Source of the DNA: an uncultured Mediterraneibacter sp.
GTDB taxonomy: Bacteria; Bacillota; Clostridia; Lachnospirales; Lachnospiraceae
DNA length: 54,859 nucleotides
Assembly: GCA_944381125.1 (NCBI GenBank)
Contig: CALWKB010000022.1
Span: 1-54,859 of the forward strand
Direction of reading: 5' to 3'
The position numbers were made by a program, and so were the translations under genes. Each line of letters opens with the position of its first letter. Positions within the stretch are counted from its first letter, which is position 1. Shown in pieces: positions 17,675-26,063 of this stretch. The notes beneath the pieces were generated by a model, which saw nothing but the letters and a program-made list of their open reading frames with translations, had not been told where the DNA came from and ran no database searches.

Positions 17675-18358
17675 ATGGGAACAGATTTTGAAGTTACGAT
17701 GGACGAGTATCTTCCATTGAGAGACGTTGTATTCAATACACTGAGAAGAGCGATTCTCCGCGGAGAGCTTAAGCCGGGCGAAAGACTGATGGAAATACAG
17801 CTCGCGAACAAACTGGGAGTGAGCCGCACCCCCATCCGGGAAGCGATCCGAAAGCTGGAGCTGGAAGGACTGGTACTTATGATCCCCCGCCGCGGAGCTG
17901 AGGTGGCGCAGATCACGGAAAAAAATCTCAGAGACGTGCTGGAAGTCCGCTGCGCGCTGGAAGAACTGGCCGTGCAGCTGGCCTGCGACAGAATGGATCA
18001 GGAAGGAATCAGAAAACTTAAAGAAGCGGCGGCAAAATTCAGGGAAGTTCTGGACAGCGACGATATTACCCGGATTGCCCAGGCGGACGTGTTGTTTCAT
18101 GATGTTATATATACGGCGACAGACAACAGAAGACTGGTTCAGCTGCTCAATAACCTGCGGGAACAGATGTACCGTTACCGTATCGAATATCTGAAAAAGA
18201 AAGAATGCTATCCTCAGCTGATTGAGGAACATCAGTCCGTGATTGACGCCATAGAGGCAAAAGATAAGCAGAAAGCAACTGAAATCACCGGACGGCACAT
18301 CAATAACCAGGTGGATACGGTTGTCGATACGATCCGTCATAAAGAAGACAGAGAATAA
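17675..18358 (+). CDS. FadR-type GntR transcriptional regulator
   Basis: 227 residues. A winged HTH (about 15-80) with LRRAILRGELKPGERLME and VSRTPIREAIRKLELEG is followed by an FCD helical effector domain (about 95-215) that carries Asp/His metal-ligand candidates (ADVLFHD, EEHQSVIDAI, GRHINNQ). This family senses carboxylic acids, often through a bound metal. RBS AGGAGGAAA overlaps the ispE stop, so the genes are co-translated. Targets unknown. Confidence 0.93.
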   Translation: MGTDFEVTMDEYLPLRDVVFNTLRRAILRGELKPGERLMEIQLANKLGVSRTPIREAIRKLELEGLVLMIPRRGAEVAQITEKNLRDVLEVRCALEELAVQLACDRMDQEGIRKLKEAAAKFREVLDSDDITRIAQADVLFHDVIYTATDNRRLVQLLNNLREQMYRYRIEYLKKKECYPQLIEEHQSVIDAIEAKDKQKATEITGRHINNQVDTVVDTIRHKEDRE

Positions 18359-18381
18359 CTGAAAAAGCGGCAAATGACTCT

Positions 18382-18409
18382 GTATAAAATTTCCATACCT
18401 GTCAATACT
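18382..18409 (+). promoter_or_regulatory. Candidate sigma-F/sigma-G promoter of spoIIR
   Basis: GTATA, 14 bases, then GTCAATACT. This approximates the forespore consensus GYATA-N15-GGNNANANT with one mismatch in the -10. Its place 37 bases before spoIIR fits known sigma-F control of that gene. Confidence 0.4.
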
Positions 18410-18446
18410 ATGATCAGATTCAGAACAGATATGGAGGTTTTACATA

Positions 18447-19091
18447 ATGAACAGATGGCATAAGCAATATTTATTTATAAAAAGAAATGCGGAAAAACTG
18501 ATTTTTGTGCTGGCGGCGCTTGCGGCGACCCTTGCTGCCGGAATCATTTTCGCGCGGATAGAAGGAGCAGAGCAGGCCAGGCTCCAGCAGGATCTGGCGG
18601 ATGCTGTGCTCCGGTTTCATGTGATCGCGAACAGCGACAGCAGCAGCGATCAGGAACTGAAGATCCGGGTGAGGGACGCAGTGCTGGATTATTTTGCGGA
18701 GGAAATGCCGGAGAGCGCAGACGCGTCCCAGGCGGCGGACTGGGCAAGGAGACATACAGATGAGATTGAAGAAGCAGGCAGAAAGGCGCTGACCCGGGCG
18801 GGAGCGGATGAAACGGTAAACGCTGCCGTGACAACCTGCTATTTCCCGGACCGGACATACGGAGATCTGACATTTCCCGCAGGCAACTACGAGGCGCTGC
18901 GAGTAGAGATCGGCGCTGCCGGCGGACACAACTGGTGGTGCGTGCTCTACCCGAATCTGTGTTTTCTTGATTCCGCCAATGCGGTTATGCCGAATGAAGG
19001 AAAGCAGAAGCTGAAAAATGTGCTGACAGAGGAAGAGTATTCGGAATTGTCGGCGGCGTCGGAATTTAAGATCAGCTGGTTTTTCTGGTAG
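18447..19091 (+). CDS. spoIIR: Stage II sporulation protein R
   Basis: 214 residues. SpoIIR is secreted from the forespore and triggers SpoIIGA to cleave pro-sigma-E in the mother cell. An N-terminal TM/signal anchor (about 18-37) precedes the conserved domain with AVLRFHVIANSDSSSDQELK and VRDAVLDYF, then the C-terminal signature HNWWCVLYPNLCF with FKISWFFW near the end. Length and motifs match the family. RBS ATGGAGG lies 10-14 bases upstream. It appears monocistronic or starts a short unit with the CDF gene. Confidence 0.95.
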   Translation: MNRWHKQYLFIKRNAEKLIFVLAALAATLAAGIIFARIEGAEQARLQQDLADAVLRFHVIANSDSSSDQELKIRVRDAVLDYFAEEMPESADASQAADWARRHTDEIEEAGRKALTRAGADETVNAAVTTCYFPDRTYGDLTFPAGNYEALRVEIGAAGGHNWWCVLYPNLCFLDSANAVMPNEGKQKLKNVLTEEEYSELSAASEFKISWFFW

Positions 19092-19155
19092 AAGGACGCA
19101 GACAGGGAATTCCCCCCGAAAACAGACGAATAATCACAGGAGATAAACAGAAAAA

Positions 19156-20340
19156 ATGACAGAATTTCTTGTTAGACATTTTATAAAAGATTATAAAGAA
19201 GTGGAGAAGGTGTCCGTGCGGACGGCATATGGCGTGCTGGCGAGCATTGTGGGCATCTTCTGCAATGTTTTTTTATTTGCGGTCAAGTTCGCGGTCGGAT
19301 TTGTCCTGCACAGTGTGTCTGTTACGGCGGACGCTTTTAACAATCTGTCGGACGCGGGCTCGTCCATCATCAGCTTTGCAGGAGTAAAAATGGCGGAAAA
19401 GCCGGCGGACAGGGATCATCCGTTCGGACACGGCAGAATCGAGTATATAGCGGCGCTTGTCGTATCGTTTCTTGTGCTGGAAGTCGGTTTTACATTCCTG
19501 AAAGACTCCGTGGGAAAAATACGGACGCCCGAGGAGCTCAATTTCCAGACGGCTTCGGTAGTTATTCTGATACTGTCCATAGCGGTAAAACTGTGGCTCG
19601 GACTGTTTAACCGAAAACTGGGTGAAAAAATTAATTCAAAGGTAATGATGGCGGTCTTTACGGATTCCATGGGAGACGTCATTACTACAGGCGCGACGAT
19701 TCTTTCTCTTATCTTTTTCCGTCTGAGCGGAATCAATATTGACGGTTTCGTGGGCACGGGAGTGGCTCTGGTCGTAATGTGGGCAGGTGTGGGAATCGCC
19801 CGGGATACACTGGAACCGCTGATCGGAGAGGCTATTGATCCGGAAGTTTACAAAGAAATTAAAAACTTCGTAGAAAGCTATGACGGAATAGCGGGAACCC
19901 ATGATCTGATCGTACATAACTACGGACCGGGACGCAGCATGGCGTCGATTCATGCCGAGGTGCCGAACGACGTGGATATAGAAAAGTCCCATGAGATTAT
20001 CGACAGGATTGAGCGCGACGCGGGTGAGAATCTGGGCATTTTTCTTGTTATCCATATGGATCCGGTGGAAATGAAAGATAAAAAAGTGCTGAACATCCGG
20101 GATAAAGCAATCCGGATTCTTGGCGAACTTGATCCGGACTGTTCCATTCATGACTTCCGCGTCGTCTACGGAGAACGACAGATTAACCTTATATTCGATA
20201 TGGTTATTCCCATTGAGTATGACGAAGCGAAACGAAAGGAACTTCCCGCCCGGCTGACACAGAGGCTGAAAGCAGAGGATTCCAGATATGAATGCGTAAT
20301 AACGGAAGAATATGATTATGTGGCAAAAGACAAGGAGTGA
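19156..20340 (+). CDS. Cation diffusion facilitator (Zn/Fe/Mn efflux)
   Basis: 394 residues. Six TM helices (about 30-210) carry the CDF metal site: TADAFNNLSD in TM2 (Asp/Asn-x3-Asp) and FTDSMGD in TM5 (Asp-x3-Asp), plus DHPFGHGRIEY in the loop after TM2. A cytoplasmic dimerisation domain follows, with a C-terminal extension of about 90 residues beyond the usual ZT_dimer (a second ferredoxin-like unit is possible). It is a proton-driven divalent metal exporter at the cell membrane. The TM metal residues do not settle Zn versus Fe versus Mn. Confidence 0.94.
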   Translation: MTEFLVRHFIKDYKEVEKVSVRTAYGVLASIVGIFCNVFLFAVKFAVGFVLHSVSVTADAFNNLSDAGSSIISFAGVKMAEKPADRDHPFGHGRIEYIAALVVSFLVLEVGFTFLKDSVGKIRTPEELNFQTASVVILILSIAVKLWLGLFNRKLGEKINSKVMMAVFTDSMGDVITTGATILSLIFFRLSGINIDGFVGTGVALVVMWAGVGIARDTLEPLIGEAIDPEVYKEIKNFVESYDGIAGTHDLIVHNYGPGRSMASIHAEVPNDVDIEKSHEIIDRIERDAGENLGIFLVIHMDPVEMKDKKVLNIRDKAIRILGELDPDCSIHDFRVVYGERQINLIFDMVIPIEYDEAKRKELPARLTQRLKAEDSRYECVITEEYDYVAKDKE

Positions 20341-20347
20341 TACGGTT

Positions 20348-21070
20348 ATGGCAGATGTAAAAGAAAACAGATTTGAGTTTGACGCGAGAGTCCGCTACAG
20401 CGAAATTGACCACAGAGGGACGATGACCCTGCCTGCCCTGATCAATTATTTTCAGGACTGCAGCACATTTCATTCGGAAACCGCGGGGCTCGGGATGAAC
20501 CGCTTAAGACAGGATAAAAAGGCGTGGGTGCTTTCTTACTGGCAGATCATTGTTGAGCGCTATCCTGAACTGTGCGAGAAGATTACCGTCGGAACCTTTG
20601 CCACAGAATTCAAGGGGCTGTACGGCACCCGTAATTTCTATATGAATGACGGCGCCGGCAATCGGATTGCGTGCGCCAATTCCATCTGGGTGTTCATGGA
20701 TCTGGAAAAAGGCCGTCCGGCCCGGCCCACTCCGGAATATATTGATCCATACGGGACAGGGACGCCGATTGATATGCCCTATGAGGGACGGAAAATCGAA
20801 CTTCCCGCAGAACGGGAGGCAGGGGAGCCTTTTCCGGTGAGGAAGTATCATATAGATACAAATGAACATGTGAATAACTGCCAGTACGTGCAGATGGCTC
20901 TTGAGGCGCTCTCCGGTGACATTAAGGTCCGCCAGGCAAGAGTTGACTACAAAAAATCCGCCGTCTTCGGCGAAATCATCTGCCCTGAAATTTCACGGGA
21001 GAAGGACCGGACAGTAGTAGAACTGTGCGACCGTGAAGGAAAACCGTACGCTGTAATAGAACTGAAATAA
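20348..21070 (+). CDS. Acyl-ACP thioesterase (FatA/TesA-type double hotdog)
   Basis: 240 residues. Two hotdog folds: the first begins FEFDARVRYSEIDHRGTMTL with the long helix segment LINYFQDCSTFHSE; the second contains the catalytic Asn-x-His motif of the family in IDTNEHVNNCQYVQMALE. Acyl-ACP thioesterases of this bacterial PF01643 type release free fatty acids from ACP. ATG 20348 is chosen because AAGGAGTG lies 10-17 bases upstream; it starts eight bases after the CDF stop, so the two are probably co-transcribed. Confidence 0.93.
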   Translation: MADVKENRFEFDARVRYSEIDHRGTMTLPALINYFQDCSTFHSETAGLGMNRLRQDKKAWVLSYWQIIVERYPELCEKITVGTFATEFKGLYGTRNFYMNDGAGNRIACANSIWVFMDLEKGRPARPTPEYIDPYGTGTPIDMPYEGRKIELPAEREAGEPFPVRKYHIDTNEHVNNCQYVQMALEALSGDIKVRQARVDYKKSAVFGEIICPEISREKDRTVVELCDREGKPYAVIELK

Positions 21071-21071
21071 T

Positions 21072-21100
21072 CACGGAAAGCGGAATATTCCGCTTCCGTG
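21072..21100. terminator. Stem-loop between convergent genes
   Basis: CACGGAAAGCGGAAT pairs with ATTCCGCTTCCGTG (one bulged A), just after the thioesterase stop and before the HAD gene stop. There is no U-tract, so termination strength is uncertain. Confidence 0.55.
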
Positions 21101-21112
21101 GCAAATACAAGG

Positions 21113-21919
21113 TCAGCGGGCGTTTCGCTCTGTTTCTTTCAGCAGATTTTCAAGCACGTATTCCGCGGAAAAGCAGGAAAACAAGGCGTGGTCCGCTACG
21201 CCCGGCGCGGCGCCGGGCACGGCGTACCCGGTTCCTGCCGTCTCAAGCATCTCAATATCATTCTGCTGGTCGCCGATGGCGATGCACTCTTCCGGACGAA
21301 TGTGTAAATATTCCATAAATTTTTTCAGCGCGGTTCCCTTGTTTATTTCCGGAGGAATAAAATCTATCCAGAAATTTCCGGAAGTTACGGCGCGGATTTC
21401 CGGCGCGAACATATTCTGCAGATGTTCCAGATAATCAAGGATCACCCGGCGGCTGTCGAACATGTTGCCAACGGCAATCTTGACGAAAGGTCCTTCGGCT
21501 CTGGCGACGTCGTCCACAACTTCAGTCGTGTTTCCCATTACATTGCATATATGGTTTACAAATTCCGGATGACGGTTTTCGATTACCGAGCAGTCTTCAC
21601 GGGAAAGCAGAATATCAAAGGCCGGAGCCTTTCTTACTTCATTTATAATGCGGGTGATCAGATTATCGCTGAGCTGTGCCCGGAATATCGTCTGCCCGCC
21701 GTGAACGCACAGGGCTCCGTTTTCAGCGATATAAGAAATCTCGTCTTTAATGGGTTCAAACAGGCGCTGTTCATTGTCGTACTGCCGGCCGCTGGCGGCG
21801 ATAAAACGGACGCCTTTTTCTGTCAGACGGCGGATGAGATCCACCGTTTCAGGCCGGAGACTCTGCTCTCCGTTGTGGAGAAGAGTACCGTCCAGATCGC
21901 TTGCTACCAGTTTTATCAT
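21113..21919 (-). CDS. Cof-type HAD-family phosphatase
   Basis: 268 residues. The start is the Met of MIKLVASDLDGTLL, with GGAGGA 12 bases upstream; the longer open frame upstream has no RBS. HAD motif I is DLDGTLL (nucleophile D8, acid D10), motif II is in FIAASGR, and motifs III/IV are K then GDQQNDIEML. A C2B-type cap lies between motifs II and III. Cof-type enzymes dephosphorylate sugar phosphates or cofactors such as FMN and PLP; the substrate is not predictable here. Confidence 0.93.
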   Translation of the reverse strand: MIKLVASDLDGTLLHNGEQSLRPETVDLIRRLTEKGVRFIAASGRQYDNEQRLFEPIKDEISYIAENGALCVHGGQTIFRAQLSDNLITRIINEVRKAPAFDILLSREDCSVIENRHPEFVNHICNVMGNTTEVVDDVARAEGPFVKIAVGNMFDSRRVILDYLEHLQNMFAPEIRAVTSGNFWIDFIPPEINKGTALKKFMEYLHIRPEECIAIGDQQNDIEMLETAGTGYAVPGAAPGVADHALFSCFSAEYVLENLLKETERNAR

Positions 21920-22073
21920 AAGAAAATATCCTCCAGATCTCATTTTTCCACTAAGTAGTATATCGGAAAAATATCCGGACGTAAACGTTATTTTTACCGG
22001 CATGGAGAGGTAAAGAACCGGTAAACAGAAAGTAAAAGAAACGTCAGGATATCGCGTAACAAACAAGAAACAG

Positions 22074-22102
22074 TTGTAACTTCTCTGTAATAGTAATATA
22101 AT
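22074..22102 (+). promoter_or_regulatory. Sigma-A promoter of glmM
   Basis: TTGTAA, a 17-base spacer, then TATAAT, about 79 bases before the glmM start. It is divergent from the HAD gene. Confidence 0.8.
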
Positions 22103-22180
22103 ATAGCTTGTGCAGAAAGCAGATATTTTCATTTGCTTTCAGGCATAGTAATAAAACGAAGAAATTAAGAGGATAAAATT

Positions 22181-23524
22181 ATGGGAAAATATTTTGGAAC
22201 CGACGGTTTCCGCGGGGAAGCGAATGTAGTCCTGACAGTAGAGCATGCTTTTAAGGTAGGAAGATATCTCGGCTGGTATTTCGGCCGGGATCACAAAGCA
22301 AGAGTTGTGATCGGAAAAGATACAAGACGGAGCAGCTATATGTTTGAGTACGCCCTGGCGGCCGGCATCACGGCTTCAGGAGCGGACGCGTACCTCCTTC
22401 ACGTAACTACAACGCCGAGCGTATCCTATGTGGTAAGAACGGAAAACTTTGACTGCGGCATAATGATTTCCGCAAGCCACAATCCGTTTTACGATAACGG
22501 CATTAAGGTAATCAACAGCGCCGGACACAAGATGGAGGCGGAAGTCGAAGAGAAAATCGAAGCTTATATCGACGGAAAAACAGAGGAGCTTCCCCTTGCC
22601 GTGAAAGAAAATATCGGGCGCACCGTTGACTATGCCGCCGGCAGAAACAGATACATCGGCCATCTGATCTCGCTGGCCACCCGCTCCTTCAAAGACATGA
22701 AAGTGGGACTGGACTGCGCCAACGGAAGTTCTTTCTCTATTGCGAAAAGCGTATTCGACGCGCTCGGAGCAAGAACATATGTAATCAATAACGAGCCGAA
22801 CGGAACAAATATCAACACAAACTGCGGTTCAACTCACATAAATGTGCTTCAGGACTTTGTCAGGGAAAAGAAGCTTGATGTGGGATTTGCATATGACGGA
22901 GACGCAGACCGCTGTATCGCCGTGGATGAAAACGGCAACGTGGTGGACGGCGACAGAATTATGTATGTCTGCGGTAAATACCTGATGGAACAGGGACGCC
23001 TCAAAGACAACACAATCGTTACTACGGTTATGTCCAACCTGGGGCTGTATAAAGCCTGCGACAAAGCCGGCATGAGATATGAGCAGACAGCTGTCGGCGA
23101 CAAATACGTGTATGAAAATATGATGAAGAACGGTTTTGTGCTGGGCGGAGAGCAGTCCGGACATATCATCTTCAGCAAACATGCCAAGACAGGAGACGGC
23201 ATCCTGACTTCTCTCATGCTTATGGAAGTAATCCTTGAGAAAAAACAGTCTCTGGGCAAGCTGGCGGATGAGGTGAAGATTTATCCGCAGATCCTGAAGA
23301 ATGTCCGCGTGAAAGACAAAAAGACGGCAAGAGAAAATCCGGCGGTTGCAGAAGCGGTTCAGAAGGCGGCCGATGAGCTGGGCGGCGACGGCCGTATCCT
23401 TGTAAGAGAAAGCGGTACAGAGCCGGTGATCCGGGTCATGGTAGAAGCCGCGACAGATGAAATCTGCGAAAAATACGTGGATGGAGTCATTGACGTTATC
23501 AAAGCAGAGGGACTGACGGAGTAG
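22181..23524 (+). CDS. glmM: Phosphoglucosamine mutase
   Basis: 447 residues. GlmM interconverts glucosamine-6-phosphate and glucosamine-1-phosphate for UDP-GlcNAc and peptidoglycan synthesis. N-terminal GTDGFRGEAN, active-site phosphoserine S99 in ISASHNPFYDNG, metal loop DGDADR, sugar loop GGEQSGH and C-terminal phosphate loop RESGTEPVIRVM are all intact, and the length is standard. RBS AAGAGGA lies upstream. Its own strong promoter and terminator make it monocistronic. Confidence 0.97.
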   Translation: MGKYFGTDGFRGEANVVLTVEHAFKVGRYLGWYFGRDHKARVVIGKDTRRSSYMFEYALAAGITASGADAYLLHVTTTPSVSYVVRTENFDCGIMISASHNPFYDNGIKVINSAGHKMEAEVEEKIEAYIDGKTEELPLAVKENIGRTVDYAAGRNRYIGHLISLATRSFKDMKVGLDCANGSSFSIAKSVFDALGARTYVINNEPNGTNINTNCGSTHINVLQDFVREKKLDVGFAYDGDADRCIAVDENGNVVDGDRIMYVCGKYLMEQGRLKDNTIVTTVMSNLGLYKACDKAGMRYEQTAVGDKYVYENMMKNGFVLGGEQSGHIIFSKHAKTGDGILTSLMLMEVILEKKQSLGKLADEVKIYPQILKNVRVKDKKTARENPAVAEAVQKAADELGGDGRILVRESGTEPVIRVMVEAATDEICEKYVDGVIDVIKAEGLTE

Positions 23525-23546
23525 ATCAGATTCCGTTTTGAAAATA

Positions 23547-23646
23547 AAACCTGCTGACAGGCAAGAAAATTTATAACAGGAAAACGGCGCTTTGCCGGAA
23601 AATTCCTGCGGTAAATTTTAAAGCCTGCCGGCAGGTTTTTGTTTTT
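23547..23646 (+). terminator. Long multi-stem terminator after glmM
   Basis: An imperfect hairpin of about 95 nt: AACCTGCTGACAGGC pairs with GCCTGCCGGCAGGTT (two G-T wobbles), AAAATTTA with TAAATTTT, CAGGAA with TTCCTG and CGGC with GCCG, then TTTTTGTTTTT. It is much longer than needed for termination and may be the remnant of a miniature palindromic element. Confidence 0.75.
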
Positions 23647-23761
23647 AAAGGTTTTGCCTGTTTATCAGCTGAAAAAAATTATTCCGGGTAATGTTATAAT
23701 CTGATACAGAAATAAAAAACAGACAAAAGTTACAAATAAAACGCATTTTATGTGCATTTTG

Positions 23762-23790
23762 TTGTCATTTTGTTTGAATTATTTTATAAT
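23762..23790 (+). promoter_or_regulatory. Sigma-A promoter of vWA-tubulin operon
   Basis: TTGTCA, a 17-base spacer and a perfect TATAAT, in an AT-rich stretch. Transcription should start near 23797. Confidence 0.85.
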
Positions 23791-23864
23791 ATATATGTTT
23801 TTGACGGAATATGAAGAATTTTATCATAGAACAGCATCAGTATTTATCAGATGGGGGTGGCAGT

Positions 23865-26012
23865 ATGAAAAGATTGATTTCAAAAATTCTGGTTCTGGTC
23901 ATGGTTGTTTGTACAGCGCTGAATATTAATGTACAAAGCCGCGCTGCGGAAGTGACAGAAGAAACATCAAGAGCCATTTATGTTGTTTTTGACAATTCCG
24001 GAAGCATGTACGGACCGGGGAACAAGGCCTGGTCGCAGGCGATTTATGCCATGGAAGTATTCGCGGCCATGATGAATTATGACAACGGGGATGTTATGAA
24101 AATATTTCCCATGCATAATGTTACGACCGGAGGAACAGATACTACTGCGTCCATTGATGTGAGATCCATCGCCGATATTGAAAAAATCCACAACATGTAC
24201 ACGCCGGATCCGCAGGGAACGCCATATACGCAGGTTAACACGGCGGCAGCCGGGCTTGGGAAGCTGCTTGACGACGGAGGAGCTGACGAGGGATGGCTTG
24301 TAATACTGACTGACGGTATATTTGACAGTGATATTCCGGAAAACGGCATGGAAAATGATCTGAAAAACAAAGCCGGTTCAAGAGAGAATATGTATATCCA
24401 GTACCTTGCCGTCGGCTCAAATATAGAGAAAGACTCTATACCGGAAACAGATGAATCCATCGGGCTTTACGGACAGCTGGCCGAGGAAAGCGCGCAGGTT
24501 ACAAATGAACTTGCGGTAATCAGCAACCGTATATTTGAGCGGAATGAATATACGGGCTTCGGTGAAAATAAAGAACTGTCCTTTGATATTCCGATCAGCA
24601 GACTTATTGTTTTTGCGCAGGGCGAAAAGGTCAGCGTTAATTCGCTGAAAAATGAAGAAGGCGGAGAAGTCAACATGGAGAGCAATTACGAGGTCTCCTG
24701 CAGCAGTACGGACGGAAGCGGACTGACAAGCTTTGTCACACAGAAGCCGGTCAGAGACACATCGCTGAAAGGCCAGGTGGCGGTATTTGCGGATACTTCT
24801 GCGATAACGGAAGGGGATTATACTCTGGATGTGAGTGGCGCTGATTCTGTGCAGATTTATTATGAACCGGATGTCAAATTCGGAATCGGACTTTACAGAG
24901 GAGACGACCAGGTTGATACCGAAACAATAGAAGGCGGTACATATGACGTAAGGGTAGGATTTATCAACCGGCTTACGGGAGAATTTATAGAGAACACTTC
25001 TCTGCTGGGAGAACCGGAGTATAAACTGACGGTAAACGGCGAGGAATATGGCCTTGGCGGAAGCACCGGCGCTTACCAGTCCGTGGAAATTCAGGTGGAC
25101 GGGGATCTTCTGGAACTGTCCGCAGAAGTAAATTACTTGAACAATTACAGGGATCATATGGAGCTCTCATTTAAAGTGTGCACGCTGGAAATGCAGATAG
25201 ATGCACAGACGTCCGTAGGACTGAAGGAGATTGGAAACGGCGCCGGCAGCATGACTGTCAGCGCGACAAGAAACGGAGCGCCGCTGACAGAAGAACAGTG
25301 GAAAAATGCCGTTGTTGAGGTGATGAGCAGGGACAGTGAGGGAGAAGATTTCGCAGTTGAATGGGATGTTCAGCCGGGCAGTACAGTGTCTACCTGGGTT
25401 ATAACGCCAAAGTATAAAGACGGCGATATGTTTTCTACGGGAACGGGACCGGCAGACATAACAGTCAGCGTCTCTGCTGAAATAGACGGAGATCCTTACG
25501 GAATATCACAGAATACGGAGATGGAGATCAAAGACGACAGGAGCGTATTTGATTATCTTCAGAAATACTGGAAGCAGGTTTCGATAAGTTTACTGTTAAT
25601 TGTATTGATTGTCGGATATCTCCCCGGAGTTAAGAAGAGATTCCCAAGAAAAATGCACAGACGCCCGACGATTGAGTGTAGTCCCCAGCGGTTTGAGTTC
25701 CGCAAAAAAACAGCCAACGGAAAATTTGAGAAGAACAGAGTGAGCATATTTTTACCGTACGCGGCGGAGACCGGAAGACTGACATTTTCTCCGTTCCCGG
25801 CAAAGAAGACTGCAAGGCTTAAGGCTGCCAGAGGAAAGACTATCGAGATACTTAACACTGCGGATTACAGAGGAAAGAGGGAGATTACATTTAACGGTTC
25901 TCCGATAGAGGAGTCGCAGAAGGGGAATTACAGGATTACGGAAAGCACAGCTATTTCAGTGCTCACTCCGGAATATAAGTATACCTGTGTACCAAACATT
26001 CATAAAGCCTAG
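23865..26012 (+). CDS. Secreted/membrane vWA-domain protein
   Basis: 715 residues. A signal peptide (1-28, cleavage after RAA likely) is followed by a von Willebrand A domain (about 35-225) with an intact MIDAS: D43-N-S45-G-S47 in FDNSGSMYG and the later LVILTDGIFD strand. Beta-rich domains (about 230-560) come next, then a single TM helix (about 572-590) and a basic cytoplasmic tail of about 120 residues. ATG 23865 has GGGGGTGG upstream; ATG 23811 lacks an RBS. Product: a membrane protein presenting a metal-dependent adhesion domain outside and a tail inside that could contact the tubulin-like partner. It is the first gene of a four-gene operon. Confidence 0.9.
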   Translation: MKRLISKILVLVMVVCTALNINVQSRAAEVTEETSRAIYVVFDNSGSMYGPGNKAWSQAIYAMEVFAAMMNYDNGDVMKIFPMHNVTTGGTDTTASIDVRSIADIEKIHNMYTPDPQGTPYTQVNTAAAGLGKLLDDGGADEGWLVILTDGIFDSDIPENGMENDLKNKAGSRENMYIQYLAVGSNIEKDSIPETDESIGLYGQLAEESAQVTNELAVISNRIFERNEYTGFGENKELSFDIPISRLIVFAQGEKVSVNSLKNEEGGEVNMESNYEVSCSSTDGSGLTSFVTQKPVRDTSLKGQVAVFADTSAITEGDYTLDVSGADSVQIYYEPDVKFGIGLYRGDDQVDTETIEGGTYDVRVGFINRLTGEFIENTSLLGEPEYKLTVNGEEYGLGGSTGAYQSVEIQVDGDLLELSAEVNYLNNYRDHMELSFKVCTLEMQIDAQTSVGLKEIGNGAGSMTVSATRNGAPLTEEQWKNAVVEVMSRDSEGEDFAVEWDVQPGSTVSTWVITPKYKDGDMFSTGTGPADITVSVSAEIDGDPYGISQNTEMEIKDDRSVFDYLQKYWKQVSISLLLIVLIVGYLPGVKKRFPRKMHRRPTIECSPQRFEFRKKTANGKFEKNRVSIFLPYAAETGRLTFSPFPAKKTARLKAARGKTIEILNTADYRGKREITFNGSPIEESQKGNYRITESTAISVLTPEYKYTCVPNIHKA

Positions 26013-26063
26013 GAATGTATGTAAAGAGAAACTATAAAATAAAAGTTATGAGGAGGTAAAAAC

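Larger units (their letters stand above)
23525..23864. other. 340-base intergenic region
   Basis: No gene. It contains the long stem-loop terminator of glmM (23547-23646), a spacer, the promoter at 23762-23790 and a 5' leader of about 68 bases for the vWA gene. Confidence 0.7.

Noticed and set aside
21920..22132. Long N-terminal extension of the HAD phosphatase
   Set aside because: The extra 71 residues lack an RBS and precede the family's usual start, which has GGAGGA upstream.
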